A stretch of DNA of 64,000 nt, taken from assembly GCF_042682545.1 (NCBI RefSeq), contig NZ_JBHUHQ010000019.1; one strand, 5' to 3'. Positions 1 to 9,044 of this stretch are shown one piece after another. The notes beneath the pieces are model-generated. The model was not told where the DNA came from, did not search any database, and was given only the letters and a program-made list of their open reading frames with translations. Source of the stretch: Ornithinibacillus salinisoli. Lineage in GTDB: Bacteria; Bacillota; Bacilli; Bacillales; Amphibacillaceae. The position numbers and the translations under genes were made by a program. Every line of letters begins with the position of its first letter. Within the stretch, counting starts at the first letter, position 1.

Positions 1-313
1 TAGCTATATATCGTTGAAAGGACTCAACGAAAAAGTATCTTGCTAATATAAAGAAGATTACAGATGCACCAACTGTTCCGGTCCAATTAATCACTGCTCC
101 AATCCAAATGCCGTATTTAGCACCCATTGCTCCTGCAAATACTGTAAAGGGAATAATCGGGATTGTACTAAACAATATGGCCAGCAAAAACATGATAGGT
201 AGCAGTTCAAAACTACTGTTGTTCAACCAATCTAAAAGGGGCTGTCGATACAAAAAAGCGGTAAATAATAGAGTCACATATAGGACCCCAAATACTATAA
301 CTCGTATTATCAT
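1..313 (-). CDS. VTT-domain (TVP38/TMEM64-type) membrane protein, N-terminal part
   Basis: Reading the minus strand from an ATG at 313 to the window edge gives about 104 residues that begin MIIRVIVFGVLYVT. They include an FSTIPIIPFTVFAGAMG stretch and a GIWIGAVINWTG stretch. The proline- and glycine-rich hydrophobic pattern is typical of the VTT (SNARE-associated, DedA-like) family of integral membrane proteins. At least three membrane segments are visible. The C-terminus lies outside the window. A weak GAG-type ribosome site precedes the start. The exact role of such proteins in Bacillaceae is not settled; lipid-scrambling or transport functions are proposed for the superfamily. The family call is reasonably firm. 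Confidence 0.7.
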   Translation of the reverse strand, partial: MIIRVIVFGVLYVTLLFTAFLYRQPLLDWLNNSSFELLPIMFLLAILFSTIPIIPFTVFAGAMGAKYGIWIGAVINWTGTVGASVIFFILARYFFVESFQRYIA

Positions 314-632
314 GATGACTATCCACTCAATTCTAGGAGCTGATTACAATCTTCTTATATAGCATATCCAAAGGAATAAAAAAGTTGCAGAAGCTATATA
401 TTGAGGTAAGATCCTGATTATACTAGGGGAGTGGCCGTTAATAAAAGTAGTTCCGATACTGGAGAAAATCTAAAATAACAATTGAAATGACATACTAATA
501 CACACTATGTTTAGCACCAAAATTAACAGTACAAATAGTAAACAAAACGCTTGGATTTATTTTTGTTTGTTAAATTTTCTTGTTCAACTAAAGCCCTCGT
601 TAATGCAATAAGAAAAACCCGCACCAGCTGAC
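314..632. other. Intergenic stretch with nothing recognised
   Basis: No open frame with a ribosome site, no long inverted repeat and no copy of the GGTGACAGGCACC repeat was found here. The sequence is AT-rich. It presumably holds the promoter of the leftward VTT gene. Confidence 0.5.
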
Positions 633-833
633 TTATTCATTTTCATTATCTTTAGATTTTTTTGAATCTGGCAACCCGTACAAATTTAACCCAAAAACGA
701 ATAACACTATAATAAGTCCCCCGAAACCACTCGTTATGACAGAAGTTTCTTCTGGATATTGCCATTTAAGAAAACCTAGGATAATGATTAGTATCCATCC
801 GATTAATCGAATCTTCTTTGCATGTCTTTTCAA
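633..833 (-). CDS. Small two-pass membrane protein, unknown function
   Basis: A 66-residue protein with a basic N-terminus (KRHAKKIR), a first hydrophobic segment at about 10-23, a second at about 36-52, and a charged tail rich in Lys, Asp and Glu. It starts with TTG at 833, preceded by AGGGTG about 10 bases upstream. No family was recognised. The two segments and the polar tail suggest a small membrane protein. No operon partner is obvious. Confidence 0.55.
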   Translation of the reverse strand: MKRHAKKIRLIGWILIIILGFLKWQYPEETSVITSGFGGLIIVLFVFGLNLYGLPDSKKSKDNENE

Positions 834-1128
834 GAAATAATCACCCTAACCTTAAATTTTTTAAGTATCTGGTAATACCATTTTTATAACAACTCACTTA
901 TTATTGTTTAAACATAACTCCTTCGTTGAATAACAATCCCTATATTTATATTAACATAACATTACAATTACTTACTTGGGATATAAAAATCAGCTTAACA
1001 AATAGCACCCCAATTAACATAGAAATTAGTACATCGACAACAGGTATTGTCATTATGTTATTTGGGTTGCGATTTCGTATGCTAATTTAAGTGATTATAT
1101 CAAATAAACATTGATATATAGGAAATAC
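834..1128. other. Intergenic stretch with nothing recognised
   Basis: AT-rich sequence between the small membrane protein gene and the hairpin at 1129. No coding signal or repeat was found by eye. Confidence 0.45.
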
Positions 1129-1160
1129 AACAGACCAAATCATCTGCGATTTGGTCTGTT
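1129..1160. terminator. Perfect 13-bp hairpin, probable terminator
   Basis: AACAGACCAAATC and GATTTGGTCTGTT form a perfect 13-bp stem around a 6-base loop. It lies just past the 3' end of the broken minus-strand gene at 1180-1894. On the minus strand it is followed by a T-rich TTGTATTTCC, which fits a leftward Rho-independent terminator. Confidence 0.6.
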
Positions 1161-1179
1161 AATTAGCCATCCTCCTTCA

Positions 1180-1894
1180 TTATTTGGATCGTCCATTATT
1201 GTGATGGGTAAAACCTAACCAAAGCTTTTGTTCATATGCTGCAACTGAGGAGATGTTCCATTCTCGATACGTATTCGGAATTACTTCCGTATTTTTTAGT
1301 AATTGTTTTATTCTAAATAGCTTTGTAGGGATAGTAGTAAATGTAAGTGACTAATCTACAAAACATATAAACTGCTGTGCTTTTTCTGGATATACACATG
1401 CTGTGTAGTGCCACGTCCAGAAAAAGTCATCGTTCATTTTACCAATCGTACCATCTAGTAGGATGCCTGGAAGTAGTTTTTTTGAAGGGAAGTCTACAAT
1501 TTGATAGGTTTGAGCTGAATCAATATCAATCAAAGTTACTAAATTGTCTTCAATATTTTTTACCTTATAGATGCTATTCACAAAAGGAATGACTACATTC
1601 TTCCCAAGATGGGGGACAATCGTCTTCCAAATAATCAGTAAGATATTTGGAAAAGACGCGAAGAAAATCATTAACCTGGTTACTTGATTTATGTTTTAGT
1701 TTATAAGCAACTAAATCGGCACCATAAAATTCAAATATTCCTCGATATCGCATATCAAATTCAGAACCAACTCGTAACCTTTCCATATATACTTCTCTTT
1801 CATCTGGATGTGAAAACTCGATCTTCCAAGCCTTGACTTCGAGATGGTCATTGGCTTGCTCACTGCTATTTGCTGACCAATTTCTATCATTCAT
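1180..1894 (-). pseudogene. Broken gene of unknown family (one frameshift, one TAG stop)
   Basis: Three open segments read as one protein of about 237 residues. The first starts with ATG at 1894 behind a GGAGG-type site (MNDRNWSANSSEQ...) and loses frame near 1590, around the CPPSWEE residues. The second frame continues through VNSIYKVKNIEDN to QQFICFVD and meets a TAG at 1351-1353. The same frame then runs on for 56 more sensible codons (SLTFTTIPTKLF ... GFTHHNNGRSK) to TAA at 1180-1182. The continuous protein-like composition on both sides of the lesions argues for recent inactivation. No family was recognised. Confidence 0.65.
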
Positions 1895-2268
1895 TAATTT
1901 TCCTCCTTTATTTCCTATTCGTATAACTCTTTAAATAAAGAATCGTATCTATCTTCTTAAGTGAACTGACCATTTTTAGTTAACTCACCACCTTTAATTA
2001 TTGGTAAACAATCTTTTGTTCAAATCATTTACATACTGGAAAATTGGGCAAAGAAAAGCAAAAAGAAGTGGCATCAATCGAATTGTAGCATAAAACTTTT
2101 TTTAGTCTAATGGACAAATTATTGTTTTCTACATAAATAGTCCATTAAAAATACATTTTTATCTATTAGATTTTTCGTTTTTTATAAAAATGTAAGCATG
2201 AATAATTGTATTTTAGAGGAAGGGGCTTGAATATTTCAAGTTATTTATTATTCTCATAAAAAAAGGGA
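1895..2268. other. Intergenic stretch with nothing recognised
   Basis: AT-rich sequence with T-runs between the broken gene and the repeat at 2269. It probably carries the promoter of the broken minus-strand gene. No coding signal was seen. Confidence 0.4.
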
Positions 2269-2280
2269 GTGACAGGCACC
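2269..2280 (+). repeat. REP-like intergenic repeat core
   Basis: GTGACAGGCACC, the core of a repeat found about 13 times in this window, always between genes. Here it lies downstream of the yjzC-like gene on the minus strand. Confidence 0.8.
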
Positions 2281-2337
2281 CCCACGAGTTATACTCAATG
2301 CTAACTCATTGATTAGTATAGATTATGATTATCAATA

Positions 2338-2556
2338 TTAGTTTGAGGTGTGTCTGCTGTTTTGTGGACTTGGGTCTTGTAAGCTACGTGTTTTTTTCCA
2401 AACTCGATCATTGTTGGCGGTTTCAGGAAACTTATCTCCAGCCTTAAGTTTAACTTGGTGAGGATTTTTTACACCACTTCCTGTTTCACCAACTTCAATA
2501 TAAATCCCATTATTTGGTGCCTTTTCTCCACCTTTAAATTGACTAATTTCTCCCAT
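2338..2556 (-). CDS. yjzC: YjzC family small protein
   Basis: A 72-residue protein opening MGEISQFKGGEKAPNNG, followed by YIEVGETGSGV and VKLKAGDKFPETANNDRVW. This matches the pattern of the short Bacillus YjzC family, whose function is unknown. A consensus AAGGAGGG ribosome site lies 6 bases before the ATG. The last ~15 residues (after VWKKT) look extended compared with the roughly 60-residue family members. It is monocistronic, with repeat copies on both sides. Confidence 0.8.
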   Translation of the reverse strand: MGEISQFKGGEKAPNNGIYIEVGETGSGVKNPHQVKLKAGDKFPETANNDRVWKKTRSLQDPSPQNSRHTSN

Positions 2557-2647
2557 TATAAACCCTCCTTGTCGTTAATCTTTTTTAGTATGAGGAAAAT
2601 TAATCCTGTATATGAATGGAAACAATAGGAAAACTCGATTTACTAAC

Positions 2648-2675
2648 GGTGCCTGTCACTTGTCGAATTCGACAA
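2648..2675 (-). repeat. REP-like repeat with TTGTCGAATTCGACAA palindrome
   Basis: GGTGCCTGTCAC followed directly by the 16-base perfect palindrome TTGTCGAATTCGACAA. This is the minus orientation of the family, in which a TCGACA-type half lies next to the GGTGACAGGCACC core. Confidence 0.8.
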
Positions 2676-2682
2676 ACTCGGG

Positions 2683-2787
2683 TTAGTTGTTTTCTTTCCC
2701 GGGGTTGTCTTTGGTTTGAGCATTTACTTGCTTGAATTCAGAATTATAGCTTGGGTCTGCTGTTTTTGTATCGATGTTTTGTCTAGC
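2683..2787 (-). pseudogene. Short coding remnant, possibly spore-protein-like
   Basis: The minus strand has 34 protein-like codons, including TADPSYNSEFKQVNAQ and a KDNPGKENN end, up to TAA at 2683. A stop lies just upstream and there is no start with a ribosome site. The next frame upstream (VNKSRETNSLES) could be the earlier part after a frameshift. The Gln/Asn/Lys-rich content is loosely like gamma-type small acid-soluble spore proteins, but this is a weak resemblance. Confidence 0.3.
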
Positions 2788-2913
2788 TTTCTAAAGAGTT
2801 TGTTTCTCTGGATTTGTTTACGCTTGTCTATTTTTTTTTGTATATTTGACTTTTTCTTCCTTGTATGTTGCTAGTCCTCTTTGTACTTAAACAGTCTTTT
2901 CCGTTTTACTAGT

Positions 2914-3996
2914 TTAGGATTCATTCTCTAGTTCATGAACCTTGGTCAAACTTACCTCAAATTCTTCTTGATCTGCTATCATATTTTCATGTAATTCTTC
3001 AATCGGTTCATCTACAATATAATTACTAGCAAATTGCTCCTCAATATTGGTCAGCTTACCAAACTTTTTTTCCATTTTAGCAAAGACTTCTTCTACATTT
3101 CTGGCCAATATAGCCTTTGCAGTTGGTTTATTCACTTTCTCCATAGCAAGCAATAATGCTGTTATATTTTTGCTGAATTGATTCTGAAGTTCTTCTCGTA
3201 TGCCATTAACAGGTTCTTCCGCTTCTTCTACTTCCTCTTCGGTATCCATAACACCCTTATCTACTAAACCTTGATCTATTGGTGGGGTAATGTCTTTTAA
3301 CTCCTCCGGTACAGGATCTTCTTCATCTGGTCCGTCTTCATGAAGAGAATTTGGTTCTGGAGTATAATCTAATGCAAGCTCATGGCTTTCAAGCGCTTTG
3401 TTTAATCCATTAATTGCTTCGTCTGTATTTCCTTCAGCAAATAACGCATTGGCTGCAGCGATATGTTCATTAGCGAACTGGGACATTAATTCTGCTTTAG
3501 TCGTATCGCCAAACGTTAATGCTAGCTGGATTTTTTCTGCAACGATTTCAATAAAGTAAAAAAAGTCTCCAGGTACATGTCCAGGATCACTTAAGGCAGT
3601 TCCTTCTTCGCTTTCCACTTCATTCATAGGTATTGTAGGTACTTCAGAGAAGGGAACTGTTTCAAGATCCCCGATTTCTATATCGTCTTCAGGAATAGTC
3701 GTATCAAATTCGTCTTCAACACCTATTGTGTTTTCTTCTGCAGAAGCTTGTGTTAAACCACCGAAAACAATTGTAGTAACTAGAGCGCTACCCATCATTA
3801 CTTTAATCTTATCTATACGTAGAGTAGGAAATTTTCTTTTTACATATCCAATTGCTACGCGATTTATATCCTCTTCTGCTTTTATTGACAAGCCAAACTC
3901 TTCGGCAAACTCCTCTAAAGAGTGATGGGGTTCTAAGTAAAGCACAACCTCATAGGCATCTCCGATTGGATTCAGTTCATGTCTGTGAAAATACAT
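2914..3996 (-). CDS. DUF5667 domain-containing membrane-anchored protein
   Basis: A 360-residue protein. Residues 1-62 form a charged cytoplasmic part. A single hydrophobic segment at about 66-83 (VMMGSALVTTIVFGGL) ends in an ASAEE cleavage-like site. A long acidic linker follows, then a helical DUF5667-like region at about 138-215 (PGDFFYFIEIVAEKIQLALTF ... LNKALESHELALDY), and a second acidic helical tail. The topology suggests a protein displayed outside the membrane. A GGAG site lies 10 bases before the ATG. The function is unknown; some relatives sit with ECF sigma factors, which is not the case here. Confidence 0.65.
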   Translation of the reverse strand: MYFHRHELNPIGDAYEVVLYLEPHHSLEEFAEEFGLSIKAEEDINRVAIGYVKRKFPTLRIDKIKVMMGSALVTTIVFGGLTQASAEENTIGVEDEFDTTIPEDDIEIGDLETVPFSEVPTIPMNEVESEEGTALSDPGHVPGDFFYFIEIVAEKIQLALTFGDTTKAELMSQFANEHIAAANALFAEGNTDEAINGLNKALESHELALDYTPEPNSLHEDGPDEEDPVPEELKDITPPIDQGLVDKGVMDTEEEVEEAEEPVNGIREELQNQFSKNITALLLAMEKVNKPTAKAILARNVEEVFAKMEKKFGKLTNIEEQFASNYIVDEPIEELHENMIADQEEFEVSLTKVHELENES

Positions 3997-4066
3997 GTTG
4001 CGTCACTCCTTCATACTATTAAAATTCCCTGTAAGATAGAAAATATGAAAAATGCTACAACGGTAA

Positions 4067-4111
4067 AAGGTGCCTGTCACTTGTCAATTATTGACAAGTG
4101 ACAGGCACCTT
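4067..4111. repeat. Paired inverted REP-like repeats forming a 21-bp hairpin
   Basis: Two copies of the repeat face each other: AAGGTGCCTGTCACTTGTCAA, loop TTA, and its exact complement. The perfect 21-bp stem lies 5 bases past the stop of the BCCT transporter gene. On the minus strand it is followed by TTTTACC, so it may end that transcript. Confidence 0.85.
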
Positions 4112-4116
4112 ATCTT

Positions 4117-5610
4117 TTAGTCTTCTCTTAGTTTTTCTTTTCGGATGGCTTTGTGGAATGAGAAGATCATTATTACCATGATGAATGAGAATGGTAATGC
4201 GGCTACNAATGCGGCTACGATTAGTGCATTTTGCAAGGCTGTCAATCCTCCAGTAAATAAAAGTACTGCAGCGATAGCAGATTGGAAAAACCCCCATACA
4301 AATTTAACGGTTGTAGACGGTGATAAAGAACCATTCGTTGTTTGCATCCCTAATACAAAAGTAGCTGAATCGGCCGACGTGATAAAAAATGTTCCTATTA
4401 GAATCACAGCAACTATGGAGAGGATAACACTAAATGGAAATGAATCAAATAACCCAAACAATGCTTGTTCATCTGGAAGTCCAGCTATATCAACTCCATT
4501 ATTTTGTGCTTCGATACCAGAAATTCCAAATGTAGAGAACCATAGGAATCCAACAACGGAAGGAACGATCAATACACCCAAGAGAAATTCACGAATGGTA
4601 CGTCCACGTGATATTCGAGCGATAAAGATCCCTACAAATGGAGCCCAAGCAATCCACCATGCCCAAAAAAAGACAGTCCAGTCAATAACCCACTGCCGTT
4701 CTGTTTCATCATGTGGTGCTAAACGTACACTTTCGGTGGGAATGCTTTGAATATACGCACCTAATGAATCAGTAAGTGAATCCAAAATGTATTGTGTTGG
4801 TCCTAATAATAATGTGGCAATAAAAAGCAAACCAGCTAGTATCATATTTACATTACTCAAATATTTGATCCCTTTACTAAGCCCGGTATATGCAGATATC
4901 ATAAATAATACTGTTACAACTAAAATGATAATGAGTTGTACAGTAAATGAATTATCAATTCCAAGTAGATACGTAAAACCTCCATTAATTTGCGTAGCAC
5001 CGAAACCTAAAGTAGTAGCTACTCCCACAATGGTTGCAAATACAGCAAGAACATCTACCGTATTTCCCCAAGGACCGTTCATCTTCTCGCCAAATAATGG
5101 CTCAAGAGTGGCACTAATTAATCCTCGTTTTCCATGACGAAATGTAAAATAAGCTAATATTAACGCTATAATTGCGTAAATTGCCCATGCATGAATACCA
5201 TAATGGAAAAAAGTAACCCGTAATGAATCCTCTAATGCTGCTCTTGTTCCAGGTTCTGCAGTCGGAGGAGTTTTTAAATAATGGGAGACTGGTGAAGCAA
5301 CCCCGTAAAAAACAAGCCCAATCCCCATCCCGGCACTAAAAAGCATTGCAAACCATGATGGATAACTAAAGTCTGGTCGTTCAGATTGTTTTCCGAGTCT
5401 AATCTTTCCATAGGGACTGATAATTAAGTATAAACAAAACAAGACAAATAGCGTAACTATTAATAAATAATACCAACCAAAATGGGTTGAAATGTACCCC
5501 ATTAAATCACTCGAAATACGTTCAAAGCTTTCCGGTGCAAAAGAACCCCAAAGGGAAATGATTAATGTAATAGCCAATGTAATCCAAAATACGGAAGTTA
5601 CTTTTTTCAT
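4117..5610 (-). CDS. opuD: BCCT-family glycine betaine/choline-type transporter (OpuD-like)
   Basis: A 497-residue protein with about 12 membrane segments that carries BCCT signatures: a GMGIGLVFYGVASP motif, the tryptophan-rich WTVFFWAWWIAWAPF region, and ISRGRTIREF. Members import compatible solutes such as glycine betaine with sodium, which suits a halotolerant Bacillaceae. A strong AAGGAGAT ribosome site precedes the ATG at 5610. The sequence has one undetermined base (n) at 4207 that masks one residue near the C-terminus. The usual charged C-terminal osmosensing tail is very short. The substrate cannot be fixed from sequence alone; the opuD symbol is a best guess. Confidence 0.85.
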   Translation of the reverse strand: MKKVTSVFWITLAITLIISLWGSFAPESFERISSDLMGYISTHFGWYYLLIVTLFVLFCLYLIISPYGKIRLGKQSERPDFSYPSWFAMLFSAGMGIGLVFYGVASPVSHYLKTPPTAEPGTRAALEDSLRVTFFHYGIHAWAIYAIIALILAYFTFRHGKRGLISATLEPLFGEKMNGPWGNTVDVLAVFATIVGVATTLGFGATQINGGFTYLLGIDNSFTVQLIIILVVTVLFMISAYTGLSKGIKYLSNVNMILAGLLFIATLLLGPTQYILDSLTDSLGAYIQSIPTESVRLAPHDETERQWVIDWTVFFWAWWIAWAPFVGIFIARISRGRTIREFLLGVLIVPSVVGFLWFSTFGISGIEAQNNGVDIAGLPDEQALFGLFDSFPFSVILSIVAVILIGTFFITSADSATFVLGMQTTNGSLSPSTTVKFVWGFFQSAIAAVLLFTGGLTALQNALIVAAXVAALPFSFIMVIMIFSFHKAIRKEKLRED

Positions 5611-5843
5611 ATTTATCTCCTTTCTAACATTACCAAAGGTACAGCCATATGATTATTGTTAGTATTTCTTAAAAGGGTAAGTCTATACAGATGCTAATGC
5701 TATTTACAGATTTATTTTGCAAGTGTTTATGGAAATGTGAATATTCGGTGTAGTCCGGGTGGAATATTATGTTAATATGGATATATGCTATATCATTCTA
5801 GTAATCGATTACTTATGAATTATAAAAGAAATGAGGAATTTAT

Positions 5844-6239
5844 TTGGACTACAAAGTAATAATTAATATGCCGATTTCAAACCATGAGGTACCAGACCTA
5901 AGAGAACTTGTCGGTTGGGGAAGACGCGATCGAGATTATCCTACTTTATTCGATCGTTGTAATTTCTGGGCTGGTGTTAGAGATGAAACAAATAATATAC
6001 TAATTGCCTTTGGATATGTTTGTGGTATGGGATTAGAGCATGGATATTTAGAAGATGTAATGGTACATCCTGCATATCAAAAGCAAGGGATTGGTGTTGC
6101 CTTGGTGGGGGAATTACTTCAGGAGGCTCAGCGTTTTGGTTTAGGAATTGTGACGGTAACTTATGAGGCACATCATGCTAATTTTTATGAAAGAAGTGGC
6201 TTTGTTCCCGGTACAGGAGGAGTATGGCAATCGGATTGA
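5844..6239 (+). CDS. GNAT family N-acetyltransferase
   Basis: A 131-residue protein with the GNAT acetyl-CoA core: the VHPAYQKQGIGVALV motif A and the terminal FYERSGFVPG motif B. It starts at TTG 5844 after a GAGG a few bases upstream. It transfers an acetyl group from acetyl-CoA to an amine that cannot be predicted. It is first in a run of small plus-strand genes for GNAT and DinB-fold proteins. Confidence 0.8.
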   Translation: MDYKVIINMPISNHEVPDLRELVGWGRRDRDYPTLFDRCNFWAGVRDETNNILIAFGYVCGMGLEHGYLEDVMVHPAYQKQGIGVALVGELLQEAQRFGLGIVTVTYEAHHANFYERSGFVPGTGGVWQSD

Positions 6240-6302
6240 GAATGTTTTATGTAAATAGTGAAAAACGAATGTTCAAAATTATAAAAAGAAAGATGGAATC
6301 GA

Positions 6303-7082
6303 ATGATTTATGAAGCGGATATTATACAGAGAAAAAAATTATCATCGATGTTCGAAAATATAGATAGTACTATAATTCTCTCATGTTTACAAGGTCATAT
6401 GGGTACAGCATGGGTGGACGACCTTGAGAATCCTACAGTAGCCCAAATTACAGTTGGGATCTTTGTGTTTTATGCTGGGAATCCGCATACAAAGGAAGCA
6501 GAAGAATTACTTTATAATTTGCATGATTTTACCCTTGCAATAGTCAATGATGACACATGGAAGGATCGAATTGAATCTGTACATCAAGGTTCGATTCAAA
6601 AGTTTCAACGGTATAGATTTGAAAAAAATCCTGATCATTTTGATAGAAATTATTTGCAAAACTTATTATCTCATTTACCAAAAGGATATGAATTGAAAAA
6701 AATTGATGCAAGTCTAGCACAAGAACCTTCTTTACATGAGCTTTCAGAAGACTTTATTTGTCAGTTTCAAAGTATTGAAGATTTTATGAATAGAGGGGTA
6801 GGTTTTGCTGTATTACATAATGGAAAAGTTGTATGTGGTGCAACATCCTTTAGTGTTTATAATGATGGAATTGAGATTGAAATAGCTACCCATCCAGAAT
6901 ATAGAAGAAAAAACCTAGCAACAGTAACAGCTGCTGCATTGATTTTATACTGCCTTGATATAGGAATATATTCTAACTGGGATGGTGCTAATATGGAATC
7001 AGTTCTTTTAGCGGAAAAACTAGGTTATATTTTGAAGGAATCTTATGATACTTACTTTATCGATACTAAGGTGAAAGAGTAA
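6303..7082 (+). CDS. GNAT acetyltransferase, two-domain type
   Basis: A 259-residue protein. The N-terminal half carries a hydrophobic sheet region (VAQITVGIFVFYAG). The C-terminal half carries a GNAT acetyl-CoA site (EIEIATHPEYRRKNLATVTAAALI) and a final AEKLGYIL segment. This arrangement matches the larger 'GNAT_acetyltran' family of Bacillaceae. The substrate is unknown. It lies 63 bases after the preceding GNAT gene and 24 bases before a DinB-fold gene, so co-transcription is likely. Confidence 0.75.
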   Translation: MIYEADIIQRKKLSSMFENIDSTIILSCLQGHMGTAWVDDLENPTVAQITVGIFVFYAGNPHTKEAEELLYNLHDFTLAIVNDDTWKDRIESVHQGSIQKFQRYRFEKNPDHFDRNYLQNLLSHLPKGYELKKIDASLAQEPSLHELSEDFICQFQSIEDFMNRGVGFAVLHNGKVVCGATSFSVYNDGIEIEIATHPEYRRKNLATVTAAALILYCLDIGIYSNWDGANMESVLLAEKLGYILKESYDTYFIDTKVKE

Positions 7083-7106
7083 ATAAGAACTAACGGAGGT
7101 ATTACT

Positions 7107-7646
7107 ATGGCAAATATGGAAAAGGAATACCTTTTTGTAGTGATTCAGCAGTTTAGACACTTGAAAGAAAGAGCAGAGAAAGGAATTTCGCAATTAACGG
7201 AAGAAGAATTACACTGGAAACCGAATGAGGAATCTAACAATATCGCGATAATTATGAAACATATAAGTGGAAATATGCATTCACGATGGGTAGATTTTTT
7301 GACTAGTGATGGCGAAAAGCCGTATCGAGATAGAGATTCTGAATTTATAGATGATCATCAATCGAAGCAAACACTTATGGAAAATTGGGAGACTGGTTGG
7401 AGCTTGCTTTTTGGTACATTAGAAAATCTCAGAGAAGAGGATTTACTTAAAACGGTAACTTTAAGACAGCAATCTTTGAATGTGCTTCAAGCAATACTAA
7501 CGGAAGTAGCTCATATAAGTTATCACGTTGGCCAAATCCTATATATTGGTAAACAAACTAAAGGTCGTGATTGGACTATTTTAAGCATTCCTAAAAATCG
7601 TTCAATCGAATATAATGAGCGACTTAAACAAAAAAGTAGGGAATAG
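7107..7646 (+). CDS. DinB-fold protein (DUF1572-like)
   Basis: A 179-residue helical protein. A first metal-ligand histidine lies in MKHISGNMHSRW and the two others in HISYHVGQILYIGK, the standard three-histidine site of DinB/DUF1572 proteins. These four-helix-bundle proteins include thiol (bacillithiol)-dependent transferases, but most members are uncharacterised. A clear GGAGGT site precedes the ATG. Its stop lies 6 bases before the next DinB-like gene, so the two are probably translated from one message. Confidence 0.8.
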   Translation: MANMEKEYLFVVIQQFRHLKERAEKGISQLTEEELHWKPNEESNNIAIIMKHISGNMHSRWVDFLTSDGEKPYRDRDSEFIDDHQSKQTLMENWETGWSLLFGTLENLREEDLLKTVTLRQQSLNVLQAILTEVAHISYHVGQILYIGKQTKGRDWTILSIPKNRSIEYNERLKQKSRE

Positions 7647-7652
7647 TAGATT

Positions 7653-8081
7653 ATGGATGTAAATGGCTTTATATATGCAGCAAAGCAAACGAACGTATTA
7701 GCAAAAGCAACACCAGTAAGAAAATGGGATGATCAATTAATTCCAGAAATAGGTAGCTTGAGAAAACTTTTTATTCATATCGTTCGAGTAAGAGATGTAT
7801 ACCGTGATGGACTTCGAACAGGCGTTATCCATTTTCCTGGCAAATTATTAAGAACTAATAGGTTAGTAGAGGAATTGGAAAGAAGTATGGAAGATTTAGC
7901 GAATGAATTTCGTCAAACGAAATTTGAGACTATAAAGATAGGTACAGAATGTTTAACTATACTTGAGTTACAAGGTACAGCGATACAACACGAAGGGATC
8001 CATCAAGGACAATATTCTGTTGCACTTAAACAAGCAGGTATTTCTCTACCTAAACAGTGGGTAGAAGATTGGAACATGTAA
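7653..8081 (+). CDS. DinB-like protein
   Basis: A 142-residue helical protein. The C-terminal HEGIHQGQYSVALKQAG motif supplies two of the usual DinB metal ligands, and FIHIVRVRDVYRDG contains the N-terminal histidine. It follows the DUF1572-like gene by 6 bases. No strong ribosome site is visible, which suggests coupling to upstream translation. It is a paralogue by fold, not by close sequence. Confidence 0.7.
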   Translation: MDVNGFIYAAKQTNVLAKATPVRKWDDQLIPEIGSLRKLFIHIVRVRDVYRDGLRTGVIHFPGKLLRTNRLVEELERSMEDLANEFRQTKFETIKIGTECLTILELQGTAIQHEGIHQGQYSVALKQAGISLPKQWVEDWNM

Positions 8082-8140
8082 TATATATCTAGTTGATAGT
8101 CTATAATATTTTACGTTTACTAGAGTTTAGGGGGAAATAC

Positions 8141-8737
8141 ATGCTTACAGATATAATACAAAATTGGTATAAATACAGTGTGGAAGAAAACTTCGTTGGA
8201 ATTGGTTCTACTAGAAAAGTATACCGGGTATCTGATTATGTCGTTAAATTACATATACATCCAATTGGTTATAAACAATCTCTGAATGAGCTTGATATAT
8301 ATAATGCTATGGTAGAGCAAGGGTTACATGAATTATTTGCAAAGACGTACTATGTAGATGAATATGTGTCGATTCAAGATTATTATAAACCCGTGGCAAT
8401 GAGGGATAATCAATCCTTTGAAATAGATATAAAGAGAGAAAATATCTACATCCCAAGTAAATATGAAGAAGCTATGTCCCGATTAGATAATGAGTTTGAT
8501 TGCTTTGATATAAAAGATAGCAGTAATTACGGATTAAATAAAGAGAATAAACTAGTGTTTATTGATTACGGAATGAGTAAAAAATTGTACGAAAATGAGT
8601 GGGTAGAATTAGCGGAGTCTGGTATTTTACCACAAATTCACTTTACCAATTGTAGTGTTTGTGGATTAAAGAAAGAACTACGTATGTATGGAGAGCATGA
8701 TGGTGATAACCGTTGTTATGATTGCGGAAAGGAATAG
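8141..8737 (+). CDS. Protein-kinase-like protein with C-terminal zinc ribbon
   Basis: Starting at ATG 8141 (AGGGGGAAATAC just upstream) rather than at the earlier in-frame start 8093, this gives 198 residues. A glycine-rich loop (VGIGSTRKVYRV), a VVKLHIH lysine strand, and a late FIDYGMSK resemble the ATP-binding and DFG-like elements of small bacterial kinase-fold proteins. No full HRD catalytic loop is seen, so it may be a pseudokinase. The last 35 residues hold a CSVCG...CYDCG pair, a probable zinc ribbon. Confidence 0.6.
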   Translation: MLTDIIQNWYKYSVEENFVGIGSTRKVYRVSDYVVKLHIHPIGYKQSLNELDIYNAMVEQGLHELFAKTYYVDEYVSIQDYYKPVAMRDNQSFEIDIKRENIYIPSKYEEAMSRLDNEFDCFDIKDSSNYGLNKENKLVFIDYGMSKKLYENEWVELAESGILPQIHFTNCSVCGLKKELRMYGEHDGDNRCYDCGKE

Positions 8738-8874
8738 ACAGGAAGTATTCTCTTTTTAAAAAAATTTTGATCATGTATGAAGGCGTAATCTGATTTAACT
8801 CTCTGACTGCGCTTTTATTATTCATTATCAGAAAGTCGAACCATGCTAAAAATAACTAACAACTTGGAGGTAAT

Positions 8875-9024
8875 CTGAAAAGTGGATCGGCTAGTAATGC
8901 AACAGAAGAGTTAAAGGATACCGGATTTGATGGTGGATCGATGGAGGCATTCCAATTCACAGCAACACAAGCTCGACTGACAAAAGAAAGATGTAATGAG
9001 TTAGTAGAAGGCTATATGAAGTAA
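8875..9024 (+). pseudogene. Short open remnant of unknown family
   Basis: About 49 codons ending at TAA 9022-9024, including SNATEELKDTGFDGG and FQFTATQARLTKERCNE. A GGAGG lies 5 bases before a CTG at 8875, and a stop lies upstream. The composition is protein-like, but no start codon other than CTG fits. It is either a gene fragment or a small gene with an unusual start. Confidence 0.3.
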
Positions 9025-9044
9025 TAGTTGGTAAGGTGTTATAC

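Noticed and set aside
108..362. 84-residue plus-strand open frame at the left edge
   Set aside because: It is the opposite-strand shadow of the VTT membrane protein, whose minus-strand frame has the expected hydrophobic pattern.
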